A DNA stretch of 64,000 nucleotides from Hippea jasoniae. Its GTDB lineage: Bacteria; Campylobacterota_A; Desulfurellia; Desulfurellales; Hippeaceae. Location: positions 21,407 through 85,406 of the forward strand of contig NZ_JQLX01000016.1 in NCBI RefSeq assembly GCF_000744435.1, in the 5' to 3' direction. The notes under the pieces are model-generated. The model was not told where the DNA came from. It saw only the letters and a list, made by a program, of their open reading frames with translations, and searched no databases. Shown here one piece after another: positions 38,091 through 47,790 of the stretch. Position 1 is the first letter of the stretch; each line of letters opens with the position of its first letter. The translations under genes were made by a program, and so were the position numbers.

Positions 38091-39161
38091 TTATCTACCC
38101 AATACAATTTTTGATATGGTTGATGCAATCTCATCCAGCGGCACAACAAAATCTGCAAGTCCTGTTTGAGTGGGTTTTCTTGGCATACCCCACACAACAC
38201 AGCTATCCTTATCCTGAGCTATTATAACTCCACCTTTTTGCTTTACAAGCTGCAACCCCTTAAAACCATCATCACCCATTCCCGTCATAATAACACATAA
38301 TGCTTTATCGCCAAAGGTTTCTGCAACAGAGCTAAACATCACATCGGCATTGGGAGTATAAATTGTTTTGGGTTTATCTGAGACCTTAACAAGATAACGT
38401 GAGCCGCTTTTTTGAGCTGTCATCTGCATGCCACCAGGTGCAAGATAGCCCTGATTTATTTTAAGCTCTTCACCATCCTCTGCCTCTTTAACCTTTATCT
38501 TTGAAACCTTACTCAAAGAGTTTGCAAACACACCGGTAAAGGTTTTAGGCATATGCTGAACAATCATTACAGGCACACCAAGCAAAGGCAGACCGCTAAA
38601 GACCTTCTCAAGCGCCACAGGTCCACCGGTTGATGCTGCAATTGCAACAACCTTAATGTTCATTTTTTCTAATTTTCTCTTCTGAGTAGGGGCTGGTTTT
38701 GCCTCTTCCTGAGCTTTTGCAGTTGTAACCTTACCCCTTAAAGCTCGCCCTTTAATACGAGAATCCTTAGCTGCAACAATTTTATCTATAAGAAGTTGCC
38801 TTGCCTCTTTTGCCGTAGTTTTAAATGAAAGCACATCCTGCTTGGATATATAATCAACGGCACCAAGCCGCAAAGCCTCCAATGTCTCCTTTGCTCCATC
38901 TTTTGTTAAACTACTAACCATTACAACAGGTGTAGGATGTTCTTTCATTATTATTTTTAAAGCCTCAAGGCCGTTGAGTCTGGGCATCTCTATGTCAAGT
39001 GTAACAACATCCGGATTTAGAGCCTTTACTTTCTCTATAGCCTCCTGACCGTCTTTCGCTGTATCGATAACCTCTATTTTCCCAGATTCTTCTAAAATAC
39101 GTGTCAAATATTTTCTTGATATAAGTGAGTCATCTACAACCAAAACCTTTATCTTTTCCAT
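38091..39161 (-). CDS. cheB: Chemotaxis protein-glutamate methylesterase CheB
   Basis: A 356-residue two-domain response regulator. The receiver domain has VLVVDDS, the phosphoacceptor Asp in DVVTLDIEMPRLNG (about 55) and the K of GAVDYISKQ. A basic, Ala/Lys-rich linker (about residues 140-165) leads to the esterase domain with Ser in AIAASTGGP, His in VQHMPKTFTG and Asp in MTGMGDDG. It demethylates and deamidates chemoreceptors. It is the first gene of the cheB-fliM-fliY run. Confidence 0.95.
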   Translation of the reverse strand: MEKIKVLVVDDSLISRKYLTRILEESGKIEVIDTAKDGQEAIEKVKALNPDVVTLDIEMPRLNGLEALKIIMKEHPTPVVMVSSLTKDGAKETLEALRLGAVDYISKQDVLSFKTTAKEARQLLIDKIVAAKDSRIKGRALRGKVTTAKAQEEAKPAPTQKRKLEKMNIKVVAIAASTGGPVALEKVFSGLPLLGVPVMIVQHMPKTFTGVFANSLSKVSKIKVKEAEDGEELKINQGYLAPGGMQMTAQKSGSRYLVKVSDKPKTIYTPNADVMFSSVAETFGDKALCVIMTGMGDDGFKGLQLVKQKGGVIIAQDKDSCVVWGMPRKPTQTGLADFVVPLDEIASTISKIVLGR

Positions 39162-39189
39162 TGCTACCCCCTAAAAAACCAAAAAACTT

Positions 39190-39218
39190 TTGCTTTTTAC
39201 TGTCTAAAATGATATAAG
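39190..39218 (+). promoter_or_regulatory. Promoter of aconitase gene
   Basis: TTGCTT (39190-39195), a 17-base spacer and TATAAG (39213-39218). The predicted start is about 39225, giving a leader of about 50 nt with AGGAGG before the ATG at 39276. Confidence 0.55.
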
Positions 39219-39237
39219 TTTCACGGCTAAAAAGCAA
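39209..39237 (-). promoter_or_regulatory. Promoter of cheB operon (overlaps acn promoter)
   Basis: On the minus strand TTGCTT (39237-39232), a 17-base spacer and TATCAT (39214-39209). Its -10 overlaps the -10 of the plus-strand aconitase promoter, and its -35 lies in one arm of an 11-bp inverted repeat. Confidence 0.5.
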
Positions 39238-39275
39238 ACAAAATTTAAAATTTACTATTTAGTAGGAGGTTTACG

Positions 39276-41267
39276 ATGGGTCTAACCGTTGCACAAAAGA
39301 TTTTGAAAGAGCATCTTGTGGATGGTGATCTCTTCAGCGGTGATGAAATAGGCATCAAAATAGATCAAACCCTCACACAAGATGCTACAGGTACGATGGC
39401 TGATCTGCAGTTTGAGCAGATGGGTGTGGACAGGGTTAAAACAGAGGTGTCGGTCAGCTACATCGATCACAAAACCATTCAGATGGGTTTTGAGGATGCT
39501 GATGACCACACCTACCTTCAGACATTTGCAAAAAAGTACGGACTCTATCTATCAAAAGCTGGAAACGGTATCTGCCATCAGGTTCACATCGAAAGGGTAG
39601 GAAGACCAGGTAAAACACTACTTGGTTCGGATTCCCACACACCAACCGGTGGCGGTATTGGTATGATCGCTATCGGTGCAGGCGGACTCGATGTAGCTGC
39701 AGCTATGGCTGGTATGCCATTTTATCTGCCAAGACCAAAGATTTTGGGTGTAAAGCTTACAGGCAAACTCAGACCGTGGGTTTCTGCAAAGGATGTTATT
39801 TTAAAACTCCTTCAAATTCTTTCAACAAAAGGTAATGTTGGCTGGATCGTAGAGTATTTTGGAGATGGCGTAAAAACTCTGACAGTGCCAGAAAGAGGCA
39901 CAATCACAAACATGGGGGCTGAGCTTGGCGTTACAACAAGCGTTTTCCCATCCGATGAACAGACAAAGAGATTCCTTGAGGCTCAGGGTAGAGGTGATCA
40001 GTGGATTCCACTTGAGGCAGACAGCGATGCCAATTACGACAGAGTTATTGAGATTAATCTAAGCGAACTTGAGCCGATGATTGCTCAACCTCACAACCCT
40101 GACAATGTTGTAACTGTAAGGGAGATCGAGGGAACACCTGTTGATCAGGTTATGATCGGAAGCTGTACAAACTCATCCTACAAGGATGGTAAAACAGTTG
40201 CTGAGATAGTAAAGGGAAGGGTTACAAATCCCAATGTCAGCTGCGGTTATGCACCGGGTTCAAAACAGGTTCTAAGGATGCTTGCTGATGAGGGTGAACT
40301 TTCCCATATTGTTGCAGCAGGATTTAGAATACTTGAGTCTGCATGCGGCTTCTGTATAGGCGCTGGTCAGGCTCCACGAAACAACGCTGTCTCTATTAGA
40401 ACAAACAACAGAAACTTCTACGGCAGAAGCGGCACGGTTACTGCTAAAATTTACCTCGTTTCACCAGAAACTGCAGCAGCATGTGCTTTAACAGGCGTTA
40501 TCACAGACCCAAGAGATCTTGAAACAAAATTCGGCATCAAATATCCGCATGTGGATATTCCAGAAAAATTCACAATTGATGACAGCATGCTTCTTCCACC
40601 TGCAGATCCTCAGGAAGCTAAAACCATTCAACTCTACAAAGGTCCAAACATTGTTGATCCACCAAGCGGAGAGCCTCTACCAAAGGATATAATCGGCCAG
40701 ATAACAGGAAAATTTGGCGACAAGATTACAACAGACGATATTATGCCTGCAGGTGATTTATTAAAATACAGATCCAATGTGCCAAAATACGCTGAATATG
40801 TTTTTGTAAAAAGGGATCCAACATTTGCCAAGAGATGTCTTGAAAATAAAAAGATGGGCATCCACAACATCATAGTGGGTGGCGACAACTACGGTCAGGG
40901 TTCATCAAGAGAGCATGCTGCTTTATGTCCAATGTATTTAGGTGTCAAAGTTGTTGTAGCAAAAGCCATTGAAAGAATCCACAGGGCAAACCTCATTAAC
41001 TTCGGTATAGTGCCTTTGATATTCAAGAACCCAGATGATTACGACAAAATCGACCAAAACGACAGAATCAAGATTCCAGATATAAGAAAAGCACTAATAA
41101 ACGATACAAAAGAGGTTCTGCTTATAGATGAAACAAAGAACATCTCAATACCGTTGACCTACAACTTAACAGAGCGCGAAAGAAAAACACTGCTTGCTGG
41201 CGGCAAGATGAGATTGGCAAAGGATTTCTCTGGCAAGAGTTTCAAAGAAATCAATTTTAGTGAATAA
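39276..41267 (+). CDS. Aconitate hydratase (LeuC/LeuD-fused, about 660-residue type)
   Basis: A 663-residue aconitase interconverting citrate and isocitrate. Catalytic-site segments GSDSHTPTGGGIGM, IGSCTNSSYKDG (first cluster Cys) and ACGFCIGAG (other two Cys) are intact; the swivel domain carries GGDNYGQGSSREHAA. It is shorter than AcnA or AcnB (about 850-900 residues) and belongs to the compact mitochondrial-like/homoaconitase-related class. It serves the (reductive or oxidative) TCA cycle. A DsrE-like gene follows in the same transcript. Confidence 0.92.
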   Translation: MGLTVAQKILKEHLVDGDLFSGDEIGIKIDQTLTQDATGTMADLQFEQMGVDRVKTEVSVSYIDHKTIQMGFEDADDHTYLQTFAKKYGLYLSKAGNGICHQVHIERVGRPGKTLLGSDSHTPTGGGIGMIAIGAGGLDVAAAMAGMPFYLPRPKILGVKLTGKLRPWVSAKDVILKLLQILSTKGNVGWIVEYFGDGVKTLTVPERGTITNMGAELGVTTSVFPSDEQTKRFLEAQGRGDQWIPLEADSDANYDRVIEINLSELEPMIAQPHNPDNVVTVREIEGTPVDQVMIGSCTNSSYKDGKTVAEIVKGRVTNPNVSCGYAPGSKQVLRMLADEGELSHIVAAGFRILESACGFCIGAGQAPRNNAVSIRTNNRNFYGRSGTVTAKIYLVSPETAAACALTGVITDPRDLETKFGIKYPHVDIPEKFTIDDSMLLPPADPQEAKTIQLYKGPNIVDPPSGEPLPKDIIGQITGKFGDKITTDDIMPAGDLLKYRSNVPKYAEYVFVKRDPTFAKRCLENKKMGIHNIIVGGDNYGQGSSREHAALCPMYLGVKVVVAKAIERIHRANLINFGIVPLIFKNPDDYDKIDQNDRIKIPDIRKALINDTKEVLLIDETKNISIPLTYNLTERERKTLLAGGKMRLAKDFSGKSFKEINFSE

Positions 41268-41283
41268 AAAGGAGGATATTGAA

Positions 41284-41634
41284 ATGAAAAAGATCCTGTT
41301 TTATGTTGTAGAAAATCCGGATGAAACAATGAAGATGTATCATCTGTTTTTAAACATCAAGGATCTAAGGGGCAATGGATACGATGTAAAAGTGATTTTA
41401 GAAGGCGATGCAACAAAGGTTCCACTAAAGATGGCAGATAGCTCTCACCCTTTAAATGAGCTTTACAAGGCTGCAAAACCTGCTATCACAGCTGTATGCA
41501 GGGGTTGTGCAATTGCTACAGGCAGCCTTGAAGCAGCAGAAAAGGAAGGCTTACCTATTATCGGTGACCTTGAAAATCATGTATCTGTAGTTAAATATTT
41601 AGATGATGGGTATCAGTTGATCGTTGTAGGCTAA
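41284..41634 (+). CDS. DsrE-like small protein
   Basis: A 116-residue protein of the DsrE/DsrF-like fold: KKILFYVVENPDETMK, then VKVILEGDATKVPLK, a single CRGCA motif (about residues 78-82) and a short C-terminal strand. Such proteins can carry sulfur on a Cys, but the role of this one is unknown. I chose ATG 41284 because AGGAGG lies 7 bases upstream; a GTG overlapping the aconitase stop has no such site. A bidirectional terminator follows. Confidence 0.72.
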   Translation: MKKILFYVVENPDETMKMYHLFLNIKDLRGNGYDVKVILEGDATKVPLKMADSSHPLNELYKAAKPAITAVCRGCAIATGSLEAAEKEGLPIIGDLENHVSVVKYLDDGYQLIVVG

Positions 41635-41651
41635 ATTTTAAGCAAAAAAAC

Positions 41652-41683
41652 AAAAAGCCGCCTTTTTAAAGGCGGCTTTTTTT
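41652..41683. terminator. Bidirectional terminator between dsrE-like gene and glutamate dehydrogenase
   Basis: A GCCGCC/GGCGGC stem (41657-41662 with 41671-41676), extended by AAA/TTT pairs, is flanked by an A-run on the left and a T-run on the right. It can end both convergent transcripts. Confidence 0.9.
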
Positions 41684-41698
41684 ATTGCCTTTTAACTT

Positions 41699-44600
41699 TT
41701 ATCCAATTATTCTTTGCAACTTATCATAAAGCAGCATTGCAGGATGAAGGTTTGTTGATTTAATACCCATTATCGTATTTAAATCCGTAATATACTCATC
41801 GTAGAACTCTCTCTTGGAATTAATCATAGCCTTTATATCACGATTAAACTCCTTAATCAGCTTAATAACCATTGTTATCTTGGCAAGTGTATAGTTTCTC
41901 ATAATAGAAAATTGAGCCATTCTATCCCATTCATTGGCAATATGTATAGAATTGATATAACTCATAAGCTTACCAAAGCCAAACTTCTCCTCAACATCTG
42001 CTATAGCTTCTGTTGCTGTTTTTATATCCTTACCCAAAAGGCGAGCTATGTGATAAGCAGGTATAAATTTATCTACAAAATAGAGACGAGCGATCCTCTT
42101 TGCTAGATCTTCATCTATAAGTTTTGATAGCCCTTCTGTTTTCTTCTGGTATTCAGCCGCATATAATCCATTTTCCACACAGCAGGCGTAGTAATCCTCA
42201 AGCCACTTTTTAACCTCTTCCTCCTTTTTTGTGTCAAGCGATACGCTATCCCTAAACATATAGATCTCGTTAATCGTGAAATCGTTAATCATATTAAACA
42301 TATCCAACGAGATGCGATATATGTCCTGCTGAGGGATTTTATTCTCATACTCAAACAGCTCGTTTCTTAAATTCAGGATATCCAAAACATCGTATGAGAA
42401 AATCATCGATTTCATAATATTTGGAAAATCCTGACCCGTAAGCATATGGATCTTTAAAAGACTTGTTGCACCGTTGTTGTTGATAATCAAATTCACCATA
42501 AATGTAAACGCTATCTCGTTTCTCAATCTGTGTTTTACGATGTAGTCTGCATAATTCTTCCTAATAGTTGGAGGGAAATACATAACAGCATACTGTTCAA
42601 TAGTATCCTCACTAAATACCCTGCTTTTAAGTAGCTGATCGTATATAAACATCTTATTCAGAGCTAACATAACAGAAAGTTCAGGTCTTGTATAGCCAAT
42701 ATTCTTTGAAATCCTAACAGAAAGCTCTTTTCTGTCGGGGAATGGGTAATCCTTCTTATGGAGCACGCCCTTTTGCTGGAGGAAGTTGTTTAATTCAAAA
42801 AAGATGTCAGGCTCATCCTTTGATCTCATTTCATCAAGGCTTACGGCAAAACTCTGCATATAGTTATGCGTTAGCACCCTGTGTGTAACCTCATCTGTTA
42901 AATCCTTAAGCATCTTGTTGCGTTCATCTAAGCTTTTTAATACACCATCTTTCATTAAATCACTTAATAGAATTTTTAGGTTAACTTCATGGTCAGACAT
43001 ATCAACACCAGCTGAATTATCAAGGGCATCTGTATTGAGTCTTCCACCGCGTAGTGCATATTCAATGCGTGCCTTCTGTGTTAAACCTAAATTTCCACCT
43101 TCACCTACAATCTTGGCTCTAAGCTGGGTGGCATCTATTCTTACAGCATCATTAAGTCTATCGCCAACATCTTCGTTTGTTTCTGTGGATGCCTTTACAT
43201 AAGTGCCGATTCCGCCGTTCCACAACAGATCCACATCTGCCTGCAATATAAGTCTTATCAACTCCTCACCTGAAACCTCATCTATATCGGTCTGCAAAAA
43301 TTTTTTGGCTTCTTTGGTGAGTTTTATAGACTTAGCATTTCTATCAACAATAAATCCACCTTTTGAAAGCAGTTTCTTGTTGTAATGTTTCCATGTTAAA
43401 CCACTATCAAACAGCCTCTTTCTCTCTTTAAATGAAACATCGGGGTCAGGGTTGGGGTCAACAAAGATCTCTATGTGGTTGAAAGCAGCTTTAAGCAGAA
43501 TCTTGTCGGTGTATAGCATGCCGTTTCCAAAAACATCACCACTCATATCGCCTATGCCAACCACGCTAAAGGTATCCTTAAAAACATTTTTACCCATCTC
43601 TCTGAAATGACGCTCAACACACTGCCATGCACCCCGTGCTGTAATACCTATCTCCTTATGGTCATAGCCGTGTTTACCGCCGCTTGCAAATGCATCCTTT
43701 AGCCAGAAATTATACTCTTTCTCGCTGATTTCATTTGCAATATCTGAAAATGTGGCTGTTCCCTTATCTGCTGCAACAACAAGATATGGGTCAAACTCAT
43801 CCCAGCAAACAACATCGGTTGGCCTGACTTCGTTGTTATTATCATCAATGTTATCCGTTATATCCAGCATACCTCTCATAAGTGTTCTGTAGGCAAATTT
43901 GCCTAATTCTATCCATTCATCTCTGTTTTTTGCCTGCTTTTTGACGATAAATCCGCCTTTTGAGCCCACAGGCACTATAACAGCGTTTTTGACCATCTGC
44001 GTTTTCATCAAACCTAAAATCTCAAGCCTGAAATCATCCTTTCTGTCGCTCCAGCGTATACCACCCCTTGCAACCTTGCCGCCACGTAGATGACAACCCT
44101 CCATAAATGCTGAATGCACATAAATTTCATACATAGGTCTGGGCGATGGCATAGTAAGAATTTTGGATGAATCGATTTTGATTGAGATGTAATGATACTG
44201 CCTGCTTTTTTTATAGAAGTTTGTCCTTAGTGTGCTCTCTATAATATTCAACAGAGAACTAACGATTCTATATTCATGAATATCATTGATCTTTTCAATG
44301 GCATCCTTAACCATTGAATGGAACTTTTCAAGCTCTCTGTTTTTAAGCAGAGGAGAAAATTTTCTCTCAAAATACTCAACAAGCAGCTTTGCAATCTCAG
44401 GGTATTTATTTAGAACATTGATTATCGAGGCTTTCTTGATTTGAAAGTTAACCTGCATCAGATAATTGCCAAGTAGCCTCAACACATCGATATATTCATA
44501 ATCCATAACAGCCAATGTTGTTAATTTATTAAGTTTATCGTCTTCAACTACTCCAGAATAGATCGCATCAAAGTTTCTCTTTATTGTTCTAAACAGCTCA

Positions 44601-46450
44601 TCTCTTTGATTCTTAGCAAATCCCGTTGCATCAATAGAAAACCTTTGTATATAGACATGCTTATCTTTAACTTTAATGTTAACAAAATCCTCATAAAGCA
44701 CATTCAAACCCATATTGTCAAGCTTCGGTAGAATCTCATAAAGCGGTAATTTGTTAAGTGAGTATATATTGAAAAAAACATTTTCACCCTGTGTATAGAT
44801 ATCAGCCTTGGGTTTTTCATCCTCAAATAAAGACTCAAAGTGCTCTACATCAAAGATAGCTTCCTCTGGAGTGGTTTTTGAAATATATTCATCATTAAAA
44901 CTATTGAGATATGAATTAACAAAATAGGAAGCCTTTCCTGTTCCATATTTTTCTATAAGGAGATTTCTGAAGTTATCCTTCCAGCTTGAGACAATCTCTT
45001 TGAGTTTCTTCTCTATGGCTTCTATATCTATCTGCGGCTTTCTATTCCTTGAAAAAATCAAATAGTAATGCACCCTCATAATGCGAGGGCTTTGGGTTAT
45101 CACCCTGTATTCTATATCGTCAGTATTCAATGTTTCACTTAAGTAGTTATTAAAAGTCTCAAGGTTTTTCTGCGAATAAAACTTAACCGGTAAAACCGCT
45201 ACCAAATAGACGCCGTGAACGAGGTTTGTCTGTCTTGTTAAGATTTTTATCCTTTCTTCGGTTTCGCAGGTGAGAAGTTCCTCAAGTATAATTCTTAAGT
45301 TTTCCGCAGGTGTTATAAAAAGGTCATCCTTTGGCATAGTGTTAAAAATATCAATCATATGCTTATACTCAAAAGAATCCTCAACAACATTCTCTTCAAA
45401 TAGAATTCTATCCAATTTTGATTTCAAAAACGGAATATTGCTTGCCTGCTCTTTTAAGGCTTTTGGTGTAAATAAACCGATGATTATATGTCTTTTTACT
45501 ACCTTTAAATCCTTATCAAACTCGGATATAGCTATATAATCCATGCGACGGGTGTCGTAAACATTGCTTTTTGAATTTGTTTTATCAATAACCATCACCT
45601 CGCCACTTTTGACCGTTTCTAAAGCAGTTTGGGGTAGCTGTTTTATGGATATCTTTTCTTTAAAAAGTGATTTTTCTGTTTTTCTTAAAATTCCAAAACA
45701 GCTGTTTTTATCAAGCTCAATAAAGATATCGTCGTTTTCATGATAAAGGTTATAGCTTCTGATGCCCAGAAAGATAAAATTGCCGTCCAAAAGCCATATC
45801 AAAAATTCCTTTATATCTTCTGTTTCCTTTTCACTAATCTTTTTAAGATAAATCGGGTCGTTGAGCTTTCTTGCTATATCCTTAACCCGCTTTTCCATAT
45901 TTTCAAAATCCTCTACTGCTAAGAAACTCTCCTCTACAGCATTAAGGATATCCGCTTTGAGTTTATCCTGCTGAATATCACTAATAGCATCTAAAAGAAA
46001 ATACAGATATAGCTCTTTATTGCCGCTTTCATGGGGTGATTCAATCTGTGTCAACTTGCCGTTTTCATCCCTTCCAACAACAAAAATCGGCTGCAGAGAA
46101 AACTCTATATAAAATTCATTGAGATTGTTAATAATTGAGGTAATACTATCTACAACAAATGGATTGTTATCGCACAGTAGCTTAACCTGTGTGTACTTTT
46201 TCTCTCCTATCTGTTTTGGTTGTATATCAAGTTTAACTTTATTCTGTCTGACCAATATAAAATCGATGCTTTCGGCAATGATATCCCTAAGTGAATCAAG
46301 TGTGAATTTCTCAAGGAAGCTTTCAACCTTTGAATATTTCAAAGAGGAGTTAATAAAAACATCTACCGCATCCTTTACCAAGCCCTTTTTTAAGAGCTGA
46401 TCCTTTAGAAAACTAACAACCTCGGCATATTTTTCTCTGCTAATCTCCAT
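41699..46450 (-). CDS. NAD-specific glutamate dehydrogenase, giant (GDH180-like) form
   Basis: A 1583-residue enzyme of the large bacterial NAD-GDH class that oxidises glutamate to 2-oxoglutarate and ammonia. A long N-terminal regulatory region (about residues 1-770, ACT-like parts) precedes the catalytic domain, which shows GGKVARGGIRWSDRKDDFR, KTQMVKNAVIVPVGSKGGF, GIGDMSGDVFGNGML and NGGIGTYVKAS. A long helical C-terminal part follows. I set the start at ATG 46450 with GGGAGG 7 bases upstream; an earlier in-frame ATG at 46483 lies in the mog gene without a site. It suggests amino-acid use or nitrogen recycling. Confidence 0.93.
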   Translation of the reverse strand: MEISREKYAEVVSFLKDQLLKKGLVKDAVDVFINSSLKYSKVESFLEKFTLDSLRDIIAESIDFILVRQNKVKLDIQPKQIGEKKYTQVKLLCDNNPFVVDSITSIINNLNEFYIEFSLQPIFVVGRDENGKLTQIESPHESGNKELYLYFLLDAISDIQQDKLKADILNAVEESFLAVEDFENMEKRVKDIARKLNDPIYLKKISEKETEDIKEFLIWLLDGNFIFLGIRSYNLYHENDDIFIELDKNSCFGILRKTEKSLFKEKISIKQLPQTALETVKSGEVMVIDKTNSKSNVYDTRRMDYIAISEFDKDLKVVKRHIIIGLFTPKALKEQASNIPFLKSKLDRILFEENVVEDSFEYKHMIDIFNTMPKDDLFITPAENLRIILEELLTCETEERIKILTRQTNLVHGVYLVAVLPVKFYSQKNLETFNNYLSETLNTDDIEYRVITQSPRIMRVHYYLIFSRNRKPQIDIEAIEKKLKEIVSSWKDNFRNLLIEKYGTGKASYFVNSYLNSFNDEYISKTTPEEAIFDVEHFESLFEDEKPKADIYTQGENVFFNIYSLNKLPLYEILPKLDNMGLNVLYEDFVNIKVKDKHVYIQRFSIDATGFAKNQRDELFRTIKRNFDAIYSGVVEDDKLNKLTTLAVMDYEYIDVLRLLGNYLMQVNFQIKKASIINVLNKYPEIAKLLVEYFERKFSPLLKNRELEKFHSMVKDAIEKINDIHEYRIVSSLLNIIESTLRTNFYKKSRQYHYISIKIDSSKILTMPSPRPMYEIYVHSAFMEGCHLRGGKVARGGIRWSDRKDDFRLEILGLMKTQMVKNAVIVPVGSKGGFIVKKQAKNRDEWIELGKFAYRTLMRGMLDITDNIDDNNNEVRPTDVVCWDEFDPYLVVAADKGTATFSDIANEISEKEYNFWLKDAFASGGKHGYDHKEIGITARGAWQCVERHFREMGKNVFKDTFSVVGIGDMSGDVFGNGMLYTDKILLKAAFNHIEIFVDPNPDPDVSFKERKRLFDSGLTWKHYNKKLLSKGGFIVDRNAKSIKLTKEAKKFLQTDIDEVSGEELIRLILQADVDLLWNGGIGTYVKASTETNEDVGDRLNDAVRIDATQLRAKIVGEGGNLGLTQKARIEYALRGGRLNTDALDNSAGVDMSDHEVNLKILLSDLMKDGVLKSLDERNKMLKDLTDEVTHRVLTHNYMQSFAVSLDEMRSKDEPDIFFELNNFLQQKGVLHKKDYPFPDRKELSVRISKNIGYTRPELSVMLALNKMFIYDQLLKSRVFSEDTIEQYAVMYFPPTIRKNYADYIVKHRLRNEIAFTFMVNLIINNNGATSLLKIHMLTGQDFPNIMKSMIFSYDVLDILNLRNELFEYENKIPQQDIYRISLDMFNMINDFTINEIYMFRDSVSLDTKKEEEVKKWLEDYYACCVENGLYAAEYQKKTEGLSKLIDEDLAKRIARLYFVDKFIPAYHIARLLGKDIKTATEAIADVEEKFGFGKLMSYINSIHIANEWDRMAQFSIMRNYTLAKITMVIKLIKEFNRDIKAMINSKREFYDEYITDLNTIMGIKSTNLHPAMLLYDKLQRIIG

Positions 46451-46463
46451 AAAAAACCTCCCT

Positions 46464-46952
46464 TTAACCACAGGGCGTTGCATCGCCCTTTAGTTTATCT
46501 ATAGCGTGATCTAAAACATCAATTATATATTCAAGATCCTCTTTTACTGCCTTTGGCGAACCCGGCAGATTTATAATCAAAACATCACCCCTTACACCTG
46601 CCACCATTCTTGAAAGCATTGCTCTTTTGGTTTTTTGCAATGCATTGATAAGTATCGCCTGAGGAATTGCTGGGATTTCATAATCTAAAACTTCCTTTGT
46701 TGCCTGAGGTGTAACATCTCGTGGATACAAGCCTGTTCCACCACTTGTTAGAACAACATCCACATCATCCTGTGAAAATTCAACCAGTTTTTTCTTTATA
46801 AGCTCCTTTTCATCAGGAATAATCTCAAACTTTATCAGCCTGCCACCTATTGTTTTAATAACATCCTCAACAACAGGAGCAACCCTATCTTCTTGCGGAT
46901 TCTTTGATTTTGAATCACTCATAACAAGTAATGCAAATCTATATTCTGACAT
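46464..46952 (-). CDS. Molybdopterin adenylyltransferase / MoaB-Mog family
   Basis: A 162-residue MoCF-fold protein with [20 protein letters not shown] and [15 protein letters not shown], the substrate-binding loops of MogA/MoaB. It activates molybdopterin for metal insertion and so may serve the aldehyde oxidoreductase at the window start. I chose ATG 46952: GGAGG lies 5 bases upstream of it and overlaps an earlier in-frame ATG (46964). It overlaps the hisF stop region. Confidence 0.88.
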   Translation of the reverse strand: MSEYRFALLVMSDSKSKNPQEDRVAPVVEDVIKTIGGRLIKFEIIPDEKELIKKKLVEFSQDDVDVVLTSGGTGLYPRDVTPQATKEVLDYEIPAIPQAILINALQKTKRAMLSRMVAGVRGDVLIINLPGSPKAVKEDLEYIIDVLDHAIDKLKGDATPCG

Positions 46953-47694
46953 TAATGCCTCCATTTATCAGAAATGCCTTTACCTCTTCTATAGAATACT
47001 CACCAAAATGAAAAATAGATGCAGCCAATGCAGCCTCAACCTCAGTTTGTTTAAACACATCCAAGAAGTGTTTGGGTTTGCCAGCACCACCACTTGCAAT
47101 AACAGGAATTTCAACAGCAGTTGATACAGCCTTTAGTAGTTCTATATCAAAACCGTCTTTGGTGCCATCTGCGTCTATGCTTGTTAAAAGAATCTCTCCT
47201 GCTCCCCTTTGCTGAACCTCTTTTGCCCACTCAATTGCATCGATACCTGTAGGCTCTCTGCCTCCTTTTATAAATACCTCAAAGCCGTTTTTGGTTCTTT
47301 TTGCGTCTATTGCAACCACAATACATTGAGATCCAAATATCTTGCTGGATTCATTGATTATATCGGGATTTTTTACGGCAGCTGAATTTATAGATACCTT
47401 ATCAGCTCCAGCCTTAAGCAAAGCCCTTATATCATCTATGCCTCTTATGCCACCACCCACCGTCAGAGGCATAAAAACCACAGAGGCGGTTTTTTCAACA
47501 ACATCTATAATGGTTTTGCGCTCCTCATAAGTGGCTGTTATATCTAAAAAGACAAGCTCATCTGCACCCTGTTTATCATAAACAACAGCCTGCTGGACAG
47601 GATCTCCTGCATCTCTCAACTCAACAAAATTGATTCCTTTAACAACCCTGCCTTTATTAACATCCAGACATGGTATAATCCTTTTGGCTAACAT
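46939..47694 (-). CDS. hisF: Imidazole glycerol phosphate synthase subunit HisF
   Basis: A 251-residue TIM barrel that makes imidazole glycerol phosphate and AICAR. Catalytic Asp residues are in [14 protein letters not shown] (about 11) and IVVAIDAKR (about 130). Phosphate-site loops [10 protein letters not shown] and [11 protein letters not shown] are present. It is separated from hisG by 12 kb. Its leader is about 30 nt. Confidence 0.97.
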   Translation of the reverse strand: MLAKRIIPCLDVNKGRVVKGINFVELRDAGDPVQQAVVYDKQGADELVFLDITATYEERKTIIDVVEKTASVVFMPLTVGGGIRGIDDIRALLKAGADKVSINSAAVKNPDIINESSKIFGSQCIVVAIDAKRTKNGFEVFIKGGREPTGIDAIEWAKEVQQRGAGEILLTSIDADGTKDGFDIELLKAVSTAVEIPVIASGGAGKPKHFLDVFKQTEVEAALAASIFHFGEYSIEEVKAFLINGGINVRI

Positions 47695-47731
47695 ACCCCA
47701 CCTTTAGGTAAATTTAACCTCCTAATTAATA

Positions 47732-47760
47732 ACTATAATCCAATTTTAAGAATTTTGCAA
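47732..47760 (-). promoter_or_regulatory. Promoter of hisF-mog-gdh
   Basis: On the minus strand TTGCAA (47760-47755), a 17-base spacer and TATAGT (47737-47732). The short leader holds two purine-rich SD-like stretches, AGGAGG far upstream and AAGGTGGGG next to the ATG; the first has no start codon at the right distance. Confidence 0.65.
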
Positions 47761-47763
47761 TAA

Positions 47764-47785
47764 GGAAAAGGTGGCTTACGCCACC
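47764..47785 (-). terminator. Terminator of the secreted-protein gene
   Basis: On the minus strand a 6-bp stem GGTGGC/GCCACC with a 4-base loop, followed by TTTTCC. It begins 5 bases after the stop at 47791. Confidence 0.75.
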
Positions 47786-47790
47786 AAAAT

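Larger units (their letters stand above)
39189..39238. repeat. 11-bp inverted repeat framing divergent promoters
   Basis: TTTGCTTTTTA (39189-39199) and TAAAAAGCAAA (39228-39238) are exact inverted copies. Each arm contains one -35 element (TTGCTT) of the two oppositely directed promoters. It may be only the result of two similar promoters, or an operator for a dimeric regulator. Confidence 0.6.
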
